NCBI GenBank assembly: GCA_938050045.1
Contig: CALLJS010000005.1
Span: 62,001 to 126,000, forward strand
From: an uncultured Sphingomonadaceae bacterium
GTDB lineage: Bacteria; Pseudomonadota; Alphaproteobacteria; Sphingomonadales; Sphingomonadaceae
Direction: 5' to 3'
DNA length: 64,000 bases
Position 1 is the first letter of the stretch, and each line of letters starts with the position of its first letter. Under the pieces are notes generated by a model that was given only the letters and a program-made list of their open reading frames with translations, had not been told where the DNA came from and did no database searches. A program made the position numbers and the translations under genes. Of the stretch, positions 56,492 to 64,000 are shown in pieces.

Positions 56492-58650
56492 TTGCTCTTA
56501 TCCATCGGATGATAGCGTTCGGTTGCGGCGGCCTCGACATCGGCGCGGGTGATATGCGCTTTACGCCATTTTTGCGCCGCGAATATCGGAGCTTGGTCAG
56601 CATAATATTTGGATTTACGCTTCATGGTTGCGCTGCCAAATTGATGGATGATTTCGGCACTTTGTTTGCCATCTGCATCCCATTCAACAAGGCCAATCCA
56701 TGTGTCGCCAGCATTGGCATGCAATTGCCCATCGGGCCTTACAGCCAGCGGATATATAGCCCGCAATACATCTGGTGCACCGCTAATCGGGATATTGACA
56801 TCCCCGCGTTTCAGGCGGTTCACCTCGCCCCATGTGGGGTCAATGCGCCCATGGTGTTTATGCAGATAATTCACAGTCAGACGAAACGCCTCCAGCGGCG
56901 GTGGGGCTTTCTCACCTGTATAACGCTCTACCGTTGCTTTAAGCGTTGATAGCACGCCCAAAGCAGCATGAGTGCTATCCATATCGCTACTCAAGTCCCA
57001 TGCGCGCAGATGATCGCTCGCAGCTTGCAAACGTTCATCACCGCTCCAATCATGCGCCAAAATTGCGCGCACCACATTGGCTGCCAATGATTGTTGCGCA
57101 TAGCTATTATCGAACTTCATCGCTAATAATCGCTCACGAGAAATCGGCTGCGTTGGATCGCTCAATTCCAATATGCGCAATGAACGATTGGTATGATCGT
57201 CTTGCAAGAGCATCGATGATGGGAAATCCTCTGGCTTCAAATTATCGCTGCCATCGGTGGCATTATAGATACGGTTATTGGCATTCCAGATAAAGCCCGA
57301 TTCGGGATTGGATAGAATGGGTACAAATGAATAAGGGCGATAGCCTTGCCAGATTAATGCGCTGCGATCACCAGGCATATCTTTGCTCCAATCCCATCCA
57401 TCGATGCGGTTTGGATATTGGCCATTATGGATGATAGCTACCGTGCCTTCGCGGTCGGCAAAGACATAATTTATCGACGGCAAAGCATTCATCGCCATAG
57501 CTTGGTTAAATTCGGCAAAATTCTTGGCCTTGGTATATTTAAGGCGTTGTTCTAATTGACGCACCTCACCCATACCAGCATAGCGAATAGCAAAGGTGCC
57601 ATTTTCATTTTTGAGCACTGGCCCATGCTCGCTGCGCAGCACTTCTTCTTCGATAGTAAGCGCAAATGGCCCAAATAAACGCACATCAATCACAGCCGTC
57701 TTGCGTTCAAAATCGACCCATTCACCATCCAGCCGATATTGATAGTCATTGTCGGGGTTAATCGTGAGTTGATAAATATCGACTAAATCAGGGCTATTGA
57801 CCGTATTGGCCCACCCCAGATAAGGGGTAAAGCCTTGCAAAATAAAGGGCGATCCAGGAAAAGTTGCCCCGTTGATATTCAACCCCTCTTCGGACACCAT
57901 ATGCGCTTCATACCAGGCCACCGGCCCCGTCATCGGTTGGTGCGAATTGATAATGAGCCGCGTCACGCCATCGCCCGAACGCTGCGGTGATACGGCAAAA
58001 GCATTGCTCCCGCGCGGCGGCGTTTTTTGCGCAGAGGCTATCCAGTTTGCAACGCCCGTTGATGGATCAACAGATAATTCCATATTGCGATCAGGCTCGG
58101 CTAATTTCAATAACTCTTTATCCAAGCCATAGAAAAAGGGGGTAATGAAAATTGAACCAGCGGTCGCATCTTGCTCGGTAAAGGGTTTGAAACCTGGTGC
58201 TAATTCTTCGGGGTGCTGCGCTGCATAAAGGTTTAATCCATCGGCATAGGCTTTGCTAATATCTTTGATATTTTGCGGGACATCGCTCTCATATTTTTCA
58301 TCCACGGTTTCCCATATTTCAAATAAATGAACCAAATAATCCGTAACCGCTGCATCAGCACCTTTTATATTCGCCAGCTCACCGCGTACAGCAATGGAAC
58401 GGTCTTGGATGGTTGCAAAATCATCTTCTGCATGCGCATATCCCATTCCAAAAGCTGCATCTGCATCTGTTTTCCCATAAATATGCGGCACACCAAATTC
58501 ATCGCGAATAATTTCCACATCATATTGATCTGCACCCGCAGCTAACGCTTGCGCACTGGGCGCAGCAGGATGCGGGTTCCAAGTATAAACGCCTCCAATA
58601 AGCAACAGAGTAAGAAAGCCAATTCCAGCATATTTCACATATTTTTTCAT
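56488..58650 (-). CDS. Penicillin acylase family protein
   Basis: The 720-residue Ntn hydrolase has a signal or anchor (about 8-24), an alpha chain, a linker and a beta chain whose first residue is the catalytic Ser215 in PPRGSNAFAV. Family members are made as a precursor and cleave themselves before that Ser; they hydrolyse penicillin, acyl-homoserine lactones or other amides in the periplasm. The substrate is not readable from sequence. The start is ATG at 58650, with GAGAGGGATAAG before it. Confidence 0.92.
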   Translation of the reverse strand: MKKYVKYAGIGFLTLLLIGGVYTWNPHPAAPSAQALAAGADQYDVEIIRDEFGVPHIYGKTDADAAFGMGYAHAEDDFATIQDRSIAVRGELANIKGADAAVTDYLVHLFEIWETVDEKYESDVPQNIKDISKAYADGLNLYAAQHPEELAPGFKPFTEQDATAGSIFITPFFYGLDKELLKLAEPDRNMELSVDPSTGVANWIASAQKTPPRGSNAFAVSPQRSGDGVTRLIINSHQPMTGPVAWYEAHMVSEEGLNINGATFPGSPFILQGFTPYLGWANTVNSPDLVDIYQLTINPDNDYQYRLDGEWVDFERKTAVIDVRLFGPFALTIEEEVLRSEHGPVLKNENGTFAIRYAGMGEVRQLEQRLKYTKAKNFAEFNQAMAMNALPSINYVFADREGTVAIIHNGQYPNRIDGWDWSKDMPGDRSALIWQGYRPYSFVPILSNPESGFIWNANNRIYNATDGSDNLKPEDFPSSMLLQDDHTNRSLRILELSDPTQPISRERLLAMKFDNSYAQQSLAANVVRAILAHDWSGDERLQAASDHLRAWDLSSDMDSTHAALGVLSTLKATVERYTGEKAPPPLEAFRLTVNYLHKHHGRIDPTWGEVNRLKRGDVNIPISGAPDVLRAIYPLAVRPDGQLHANAGDTWIGLVEWDADGKQSAEIIHQFGSATMKRKSKYYADQAPIFAAQKWRKAHITRADVEAAATERYHPMDKSN

Positions 58651-58692
58651 GACGCTCTTATCCCTCTCCTTCTCTGCGCTATTGCCCTAGCA

Positions 58693-58742
58693 TGGGGTTT
58701 AAAGACTGGGGTTTAAAGACTGGGGCTTAAAGACTGGGGTTT
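58693..58742. repeat. 14-bp tandem repeat across the stop codon of the dehydrogenase gene
   Basis: TGGGGTTTAAAGAC occurs at 58693-58706 and 58707-58720, with a one-base variant at 58721-58734 and a partial fourth copy. On the minus strand the last copy encodes NPSL and the TAA stop of the upstream gene; the others lie after it. Confidence 0.9.
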
Positions 58743-59863
58743 ACCAAAAATTTAGTCCCCGTCGCTTTGGCATCATACGCTTTGACCGTATCAATATCTA
58801 TCATATCCGCTAGCGATATTTCTTTGGTATAATGGCTAGCGAAAATACCATTGCGCTCTTTCATAACCCGCATCCGCATCTCCATAAATTTCTCCATACC
58901 AATTTTTTGAATATGCGGCGTTAAGAGCCAACCCGATACGCCCCAGAATAATCCATAACCGCCCGTCAATGTGGTTGGGCCCGTGTCCAAACGTCCATAT
59001 TGATAGACTTGTTTGTGCGTGGTCGAACCATAGACGCTAAATTCTTCACCGCGCTTGCCAGCGGCTGTTTCCATCGCCACCAATATGGTGCTGGCCAATG
59101 TGCCGCCGCCAATCGCATCAAAGGCGATAGTCGCACCCGTCGCCACCAAAGCATCAACCAGATCATTAAAGAAACTTTCTGCGCTGCTATCGACAACATG
59201 GGTCAGGCCAATGTCGGTCAAAATTTTGGCTTGCGCTGCGCTGCGCACAATCGCCACCAATGGAATATCATCGGCCAAGCATAGCTTTGCGAGCATCTGC
59301 CCTAGATTTGATGCCGCTGCGGTATGCACTAATGCGCTATGCCCTTCCATCCGCATCGTGTTGGTCATGCCAATGGCTGTGAGAGGATTCACAAATAAAG
59401 ATGCGCCCTCGCGCGCCGCTGCGCCATCGGGTAAGGGCATAACTTCCATCGCTTTCATAGTGCGGTGCGTTGCATACATTTCGCCGCCCGCCATAGATAC
59501 GGTCTTGCCCATCAAGGCTTGCGCTGCGTCGGATGAACCCGCAGCGACCACAGTTCCAGCGCCTTCGTTACCAGCGGGCAATTTATTGCCTGCACGTCCG
59601 CCAAATACTCGTTGCATTTGCGCGCTCACATCTGCCACCAATTTTAACGCATCACCATCATCTTCGCGGCGTAATGTGCTCATTTCTGCAGGCGCGGTGA
59701 GCAAACCCAAATCCGATGGATTAATCGGCGTTGCTTCCATTTGCACCACGACTTCATGCTCATCTGGCGCAGCAACGCTCATCGGTTCAATGGTAAATTC
59801 GAGCGTGCCTTCCTTGGTTAAGGTGGTGAAAAATTGCTTTGCGTTTGAAAAATCTGCGCTCAT
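58727..59863 (-). CDS. Zinc-binding dehydrogenase / quinone-reductase-like MDR protein
   Basis: The 378-residue medium-chain dehydrogenase has an N-terminal catalytic fold (ATPINPSDLGLL) and a Rossmann domain with HTAAASNLGQMLAKLC and FDAIGGGTLASTILV. Structural zinc cysteines are not seen, so it is of the zinc-free quinone reductase-like type. It probably reduces an enone or quinone with NADPH. AAGGAAATATA precedes the ATG at 59863; the longer frame to 59959 overlaps the next gene and is rejected. It follows the monooxygenase by 16 bp. Confidence 0.88.
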   Translation of the reverse strand: MSADFSNAKQFFTTLTKEGTLEFTIEPMSVAAPDEHEVVVQMEATPINPSDLGLLTAPAEMSTLRREDDGDALKLVADVSAQMQRVFGGRAGNKLPAGNEGAGTVVAAGSSDAAQALMGKTVSMAGGEMYATHRTMKAMEVMPLPDGAAAREGASLFVNPLTAIGMTNTMRMEGHSALVHTAAASNLGQMLAKLCLADDIPLVAIVRSAAQAKILTDIGLTHVVDSSAESFFNDLVDALVATGATIAFDAIGGGTLASTILVAMETAAGKRGEEFSVYGSTTHKQVYQYGRLDTGPTTLTGGYGLFWGVSGWLLTPHIQKIGMEKFMEMRMRVMKERNGIFASHYTKEISLADMIDIDTVKAYDAKATGTKFLVNPSL

Positions 59864-59879
59864 TATATTTCCTTTTTCA

Positions 59880-60821
59880 TTATGCGTTAAAATTTTTATC
59901 GGTTGAATAACGGCCCAACCGAGCGGTAATTTCAAAAAATTCAGCGATGGTTTCGTCAATTATTTGCTTCGCTGTTTTTATGTCATTAATCAAACCAGCC
60001 GATTGCCCCGCCAAGCCAACGGCCGCCTCCATATCACCGCCAAAATAAAGATCCAATATCCCCTTAAATGTATCGGGCGGCATAAGACCATCTTCGTAAA
60101 TTTTACGGGTGCGTTCGGTCTTCAAAGCGCGAATACAGGGTGTGGCTTTTTTATTCAGCACATAAGTGCCTGTTTCTTTAGCATCCAAAATCGCTTGCTT
60201 ATAATTATGATGCACAGGGCTCTGTGCCGAGGATACAAAGCGCGTTCCCATTTGGATAGCCTCTGCCCCCAATGCAAAAGCCGCCGCCATGCCTTTGCCA
60301 TCGCAAATACCGCCAGCCGCAATCATCGGCACATCGCTTTGCGCCCTTATGGCTTGCAGCAATACTAATGTAGATACTTCTTCGGGGTTTTTAAACCCGC
60401 CGCCTTCGCCGCCTTCGACTACCAATCCATCAATACCCGCTTCGACGCATTTCATCGCCGCATCCACGGTCGGCACGGCATGATAAACGATGATACCCGC
60501 CTCTTGCAAAGGCCCCAAAAATTTGCGCGGACTACCCGCAGAAGTGGTGACAAATTTCACGCCCGAACCGCAGATATAATCTAATATCGCAGGGTCCTTC
60601 AAAAACATAATCGGCAGGTTCACACCGAAGGGCGCATCGGTGAGAGCGGCCATTTTTTCTATTTCAGCCATGCAATTTTCGGTCTCGCCCGATGATGTTT
60701 CAATCACCCCAAGGCCGCCCGCATTGCATACAGCCGATGCCAAAGGCGCGCGCGCTATCCAGCCCATTGGGGCTTGGACGATCGGATATTTTGCGCCGCT
60801 ATGCGCCAAAAATCTATTCAT
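59880..60821 (-). CDS. Nitronate monooxygenase family flavoprotein
   Basis: The 313-residue TIM-barrel FMN protein has APMGWIARAPLASAVCNAGGLGVIE, GVKFVTTSAGSP, VVEGGEGGGF and IAAGGICDGKGMAAAFALGAEAIQMGTRF, the pattern of nitronate monooxygenases and FabK-like enzymes. It would oxidise nitroalkanes to carbonyls. GAGGAG precedes the ATG. It is the middle gene of a three-gene unit with the aldo/keto reductase and the dehydrogenase. Confidence 0.9.
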   Translation of the reverse strand: MNRFLAHSGAKYPIVQAPMGWIARAPLASAVCNAGGLGVIETSSGETENCMAEIEKMAALTDAPFGVNLPIMFLKDPAILDYICGSGVKFVTTSAGSPRKFLGPLQEAGIIVYHAVPTVDAAMKCVEAGIDGLVVEGGEGGGFKNPEEVSTLVLLQAIRAQSDVPMIAAGGICDGKGMAAAFALGAEAIQMGTRFVSSAQSPVHHNYKQAILDAKETGTYVLNKKATPCIRALKTERTRKIYEDGLMPPDTFKGILDLYFGGDMEAAVGLAGQSAGLINDIKTAKQIIDETIAEFFEITARLGRYSTDKNFNA

Positions 60822-60834
60822 TTTCTCTCCTCAT

Positions 60835-60853
60835 AAATGGGGCGACCCCATTT
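60835..60853 (-). other. Perfect hairpin before the monooxygenase ribosome binding site
   Basis: AAATGGGG-CGA-CCCCATTT is an 8-bp stem with 3-nt loop between the aldo/keto reductase stop and the monooxygenase start. No T run follows, so it is unlikely to terminate; it may stabilise or process the message. Confidence 0.6.
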
Positions 60854-60857
60854 CATT

Positions 60858-61874
60858 TCATCCCATTGGGTATAAAATATCCTTGGTCACAGCATCAATT
60901 TTTTGCATCACATCATCGCTTAGCTCTAATTCGCTTGCGGCCAATATATCCGCCAATTGATCGCTATGCGATGCGCCCACGATGGTAGAGGCCACAAAAT
61001 CATGCTGCTTTGACCATGCCGCCGCCAGCGTTACTGGCGCAATAGCAGCATCCTTGGCAATCGCCATGAAGCATTTGGTCGATTCCTCGGTCCGCTCGTT
61101 CACAAAACGCGCTGCCATCGCCACATGGCGTCCACCCAAGCTCAGATATTTTGAGAAGCGCGCACCTTCGGGACGCGCACCATCATTATATTTGCCCGAC
61201 AGCATCCCTCCACCGAGCGGCGAATAAGCGATAAGGCTAACATTTTCTTGGCGGCAAACTTGGGCCAATTCATCTTCGAAACGGCGGTTATTCATGCTAA
61301 AATTATTTTGGATAGTGCAATAGCGCGCAAGCCCCAAACGTTCTGATGCTTCCAATGATTTCATAAGACCCCAACTTGTTTCATTCGAACAGCCAATAGC
61401 GCGAATTTTGCCTTGACGAATTTGCTCATCCAGCACTTCCATCGTTTCATCATAGGCCACGCCATGGTCGGGCCAATGCACTTGATAAAGGTCGATATAA
61501 TCGGTCTGCAAACGCTTTAGACTCTCATCCAATGCTTTGACAATATTATGGCGATCGAGCGCCGTCATGCCAGCGCGCTGCGCTGCCTTAAACCATCCAT
61601 GGCTAGGCCCTGCGACCTTAGACGCGATAATCAGGCCATCGCGGTCTTTATCTTTCATCCAACGGCCAATAATTTCTTCGCTGCGCCCAGCATATTCAGG
61701 CTTTGGCGGGACGGGGTACATTTCTGCTGTATCAAAGAAATTGATGCCAGCTTCCACCGACATATCCAGAATTTTATGCGATTCCGCTTCATCGGTTTGC
61801 GAACCAAATGTCATAGTGCCCATACATATATCGGACACATAAATTGCGCTCTTTCCTAAACGGCGATGCTTCAT
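60858..61874 (-). CDS. Aldo/keto reductase
   Basis: The 338-residue TIM-barrel reductase has GTMTFGSQTDEAESHKILDM, the catalytic Asp and Tyr in FFDTAEMYP, the Lys in IIASKVAG, and the His in LYQVHWPD. It reduces carbonyls with NADPH. AGGGAGATG-like GGAGAGAT precedes the ATG at 61874; the longer frame to 61907 lacks one. It leads the unit with the monooxygenase and dehydrogenase, which may form a redox detoxification operon. Confidence 0.92.
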   Translation of the reverse strand: MKHRRLGKSAIYVSDICMGTMTFGSQTDEAESHKILDMSVEAGINFFDTAEMYPVPPKPEYAGRSEEIIGRWMKDKDRDGLIIASKVAGPSHGWFKAAQRAGMTALDRHNIVKALDESLKRLQTDYIDLYQVHWPDHGVAYDETMEVLDEQIRQGKIRAIGCSNETSWGLMKSLEASERLGLARYCTIQNNFSMNNRRFEDELAQVCRQENVSLIAYSPLGGGMLSGKYNDGARPEGARFSKYLSLGGRHVAMAARFVNERTEESTKCFMAIAKDAAIAPVTLAAAWSKQHDFVASTIVGASHSDQLADILAASELELSDDVMQKIDAVTKDILYPMG

Positions 61875-61995
61875 ATCTCTCTCCAGAGGTTTATAGCCAC
61901 TAATCAAGTTTGGCCTTTGGTTTCATCGTGCAACATGACCAGAAAAATTATAAGTTTCAAGCAGCAAAATTAAGTAATAGTGAGCCTCGGGCTAA

Positions 61996-62967
61996 TTATG
62001 CCGATTGCCCTACGGTCAAGCAGGCCAAAAATAATAATAATCCTGCAAATCTATTTGAACGAAACTTTTGCACTGCATCGCTATGATCGTCTTTTAAGCT
62101 CATCGCTTGCCAGAAAAGATGCAATGCCATGGGTATGATCGCCAATAGCACCATCGTCTGCGCGCGGATCAACCAAAATGAGGTCGCCCAACAAACCAGT
62201 GCCAAAATATAAAATATCGCAACACCCAACCGTACATTTTGTCCCAATCGCAATGCGCTAGAACGCACGCCTATCAGAGCATCATCTTCTGCATCTTGCA
62301 GGGCATAGATAGTATCAAATCCTATCACCCAAAATAGGCTCCCTAAATAGAGGGCGAGCATCGGATACAGGTTATAGCTTAGCAATAGTGGATTAATCTG
62401 TAACCATGCGACCAATGCCCCCCAACTAAATACCATACCAAGCCAGGCTTGCGGCCACCATGTGATACGCTTCATAAACGGGTAAGCTGCTACCAACAAT
62501 AGGCTGCTAAGGGCCATGATTTGCGCGGTTACATTTAATTGCAATACGACCAACAGCCCGATCAAAGATAAGGATAGCAGCCATAATATAGCGGCTTTCG
62601 GACTGATGCGTCCGCTAGCGATAGGACGCGCAGCCGTGCGTGCTACTTTGCTGTCTAAGTCTCGATCAATAATATCATTATAAACGCAGCCCGCGCTGCG
62701 CATCACAATCGCGCCCAATAATAACCATAATAACATATCCCATCGCTCGATTGCGCCGCCAGCTAATGCCAAACCCCATGCGCAAGGCCAGAATAATAAC
62801 CACCATCCTATTGGACGATCAAAGCGCGCTAGCAATGCATAGTCGCGCAATAGCGGTGGCAATATCGCCATTAAACCACGATATTGGCTGTCGGTCACAA
62901 TATCGGACTCTATTTCTGCGCTCATATTCGTAGCTTCGCTCTGGTCATTATGGATTTTTTTGGCCAT
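61996..62967 (-). CDS. ubiA: 4-hydroxybenzoate polyprenyltransferase
   Basis: The 323-residue membrane enzyme has nine predicted helices and both Asp-rich motifs: VYNDIIDRDLDSKVARTAARP and YALQDAEDDALIGVRSSALRLG. It joins a polyprenyl chain to 4-hydroxybenzoate in ubiquinone synthesis. The start at 62967 gives a long N-terminus; an ATG at 62925 (MSAEIESD) is also plausible. Its start is 10 bp from that of the divergent rsmE, so promoters must overlap the genes. Confidence 0.93.
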   Translation of the reverse strand: MAKKIHNDQSEATNMSAEIESDIVTDSQYRGLMAILPPLLRDYALLARFDRPIGWWLLFWPCAWGLALAGGAIERWDMLLWLLLGAIVMRSAGCVYNDIIDRDLDSKVARTAARPIASGRISPKAAILWLLSLSLIGLLVVLQLNVTAQIMALSSLLLVAAYPFMKRITWWPQAWLGMVFSWGALVAWLQINPLLLSYNLYPMLALYLGSLFWVIGFDTIYALQDAEDDALIGVRSSALRLGQNVRLGVAIFYILALVCWATSFWLIRAQTMVLLAIIPMALHLFWQAMSLKDDHSDAVQKFRSNRFAGLLLFLACLTVGQSA

Positions 62968-62977
62968 AGCGTCTTTT

Positions 62978-63730
62978 ATGACTGCAATACCCGCTTGGCC
63001 ATTAAATTCTTTACCGCGACTCTTTATCGATGAAAAATTATCGGTGGAACAAAGCGTGGTTATCGACGGCCAAGCTTTTCATTATCTATGCCGTGTGATG
63101 CGCCGCACCGTTGGCGATTATATCAAATGTTTTGATGATCGTAGCGGTGAATATTTGGCCGAAATAAGGGGTGTTGATAAACGCAAATGTCAGATCATGC
63201 TCATCGCTAAATTGAATGAGCGCGAAGAAACGCCCGATTTATGGTTATGCGCTGCGCCTATCAAGCGCGATCGATGGACTATGATGGCAGAAAAGTCTTG
63301 CGAATTGGGTATATCTGCCTTTGTCCCTGTGCAAACCAAGCGTAGCATCATTGATAAAATTAAAGATGATAAATTACGGCATTGCATGATCGAAGCTGCC
63401 GAACAATGTGAGCGTACTGCTTTGCCGACGATTCACCCTTTACAAAAATTAACCCATTTTTTGGCCGATTTTCCCGAAGGCCGCACCCTCTATTTTTGTG
63501 ACGAAAGAGGCGGCAATAAGGCCATAGAAATGTCTCAAAAATTAGACGCCAATGCGCCATCGGCGGCTATTTTAATCGGCCCAGAAGGTGGCTTCACCGA
63601 TGAAGAAAATGCGCTGATTCGAGCTCATCCTTCTGCAAAGCCAATATCTCTTGGCCCGCGCATATTAAGGGCCGAAACGGCGGCCATAGCGGCCATATCA
63701 ATTTGGATGGCCCAAACTGGGCATTCCTAG
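62978..63730 (+). CDS. rsmE: 16S rRNA m3U1498 methyltransferase
   Basis: The 250-residue SPOUT methyltransferase has LPRLFIDEKLS at the start, RDRWTMMAEKSCELGISAFVPV, CERTALPTIHPL and the knot motif ILIGPEGGFTDEENALI with LGPRILRAETAAIAAISIW. It methylates U1498 in the decoding centre. The ATG at 62978 is chosen; the frame begins with TTG at 62960. It precedes the glutamate-cysteine ligase gene, as in many alphaproteobacteria. Confidence 0.94.
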   Translation: MTAIPAWPLNSLPRLFIDEKLSVEQSVVIDGQAFHYLCRVMRRTVGDYIKCFDDRSGEYLAEIRGVDKRKCQIMLIAKLNEREETPDLWLCAAPIKRDRWTMMAEKSCELGISAFVPVQTKRSIIDKIKDDKLRHCMIEAAEQCERTALPTIHPLQKLTHFLADFPEGRTLYFCDERGGNKAIEMSQKLDANAPSAAILIGPEGGFTDEENALIRAHPSAKPISLGPRILRAETAAIAAISIWMAQTGHS

Positions 63731-63885
63731 CTTTCAGAATATAATCAGAATACTAACGTCATAATATCATGCCCGCTGTGCCAATATTATCCATAAATTC
63801 CTCTTAAAGTTTTGGAATTGAGATAAATAATGGTTAATTATAAAATTATCTAGCAAAGAGCTTATAATCTTCCTAAACCCTATGT

Positions 63886-64000
63886 ATGAGCACAAAGACA
63901 ATATCCAATATAAATCAGCCTATCATATCTAACAAAGCCGAATTAATTTTACCTATGGCCAATGGTGAAAAACCTAAGAGCGCGTGGAAAATTGGCACGG
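63886..64000 (+). CDS. gshA: Glutamate-cysteine ligase (partial, cut by window end)
   Basis: The frame starts ATG at 63886 and reads through the right edge. Its first residues, ending PMANGEKPKSAWKIGT, match the N-terminus of alphaproteobacterial/plant-type glutamate-cysteine ligase, where the segment before the ATP-binding HEKF motif has this form. It makes gamma-glutamylcysteine for glutathione. Only 38 residues are visible, so the call rests on N-terminal likeness and position after rsmE. Confidence 0.8.
   Translation, partial: MSTKTISNINQPIISNKAELILPMANGEKPKSAWKIGT

Noticed and set aside
59055-59906. 283-codon ORF opposite the dehydrogenase gene
   Set aside because: Antisense shadow of a well-supported gene with low-complexity Ala/Ser-rich translation.

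Overview
The window looks like ordinary chromosome of an A+T-rich alphaproteobacterium, most likely in or near the Sphingomonadales. The reasons are the block mdh-(small ORF)-sucD-sucA-odhB-lpdA, an alphaproteobacterial ZapE/heme A synthase set, a MerC-Zur pair, an S9 protein with a long N-terminal extension, a zinc-free L36, and the DUF3035 lipoprotein next to lspA-ileS. This placement comes from gene content and reading of the proteins; no search was run. I found no rRNA, tRNA, CRISPR array or intact mobile element. Nearly all DNA is coding, and many gene pairs overlap by ATGA or abut.

Layout. 1-2000: a ChrR-like cupin (cut by the window edge), a glutathione transferase and a two-domain rhodanese. 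2100-10230: the most distinctive region. It holds an exported DUF547 protein, a membrane glycosyltransferase fusion, a small exported CxxC protein, two glycosyltransferases of the TIGR04282/TIGR04283 'arsenosugar' type, an ArsM-type arsenite methyltransferase, a divergent radical SAM enzyme with a Cys-rich tail, and an MTA phosphorylase. Read together these suggest methylation of arsenic followed by adenosylation and glycosylation into an arsenosugar or arsenolipid. The radical SAM enzyme is not the classical ArsS, so its step is an inference. 10300-13740: pabB, pabC, an aspartate aminotransferase and a small membrane protein. 13900-21800: the TCA operon mdh-orf-sucD-sucA-odhB-lpdA, with sucC displaced to 50.2 kb. 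22000-29150: a serine-less hydrolase-like protein, zapE, a PaaI thioesterase, sdhB, a nucleotidyltransferase, an esterase and a large acyltransferase/SGNH protein.

29200-34600: rpsI-rplM with promoter and terminator, heme A synthase with an exported partner, an OmpA-like protein, and merC-zur. 34680-36610: dxs. 36700-45770: a long minus-strand run purE-purK-folA-dipeptidase-ribF-GDPD-like-ileS-lspA-DUF3035, mostly overlapping or nearly touching. 46000-50060: a stand-alone diguanylate cyclase, gpmA, a cytosolic M14 carboxypeptidase, a lipoprotein, rpmJ (41 codons) and a HAD hydrolase. 50200-53840: sucC, a crotonase, an acyl-CoA dehydrogenase and a 61-residue protein. 53900-56500: an MBL hydrolase, the decayed N-terminal part of an IS1595-family transposase, and soxR divergent from a VOC protein with a near-perfect SoxR box in a 19-bp promoter spacer. 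56500-64000: a penicillin acylase family protein, a quinone-reductase-like dehydrogenase, nitronate monooxygenase, aldo/keto reductase, ubiA, rsmE and the start of a glutamate-cysteine ligase.

The most useful points for follow-up are the arsenic cluster with its unusual radical SAM enzyme and paired operator-like repeats, the SoxR-VOC regulatory pair, the hydrolase islet flanked by 13-bp repeats, and tandem duplications that run across the stop codons of two unrelated genes.
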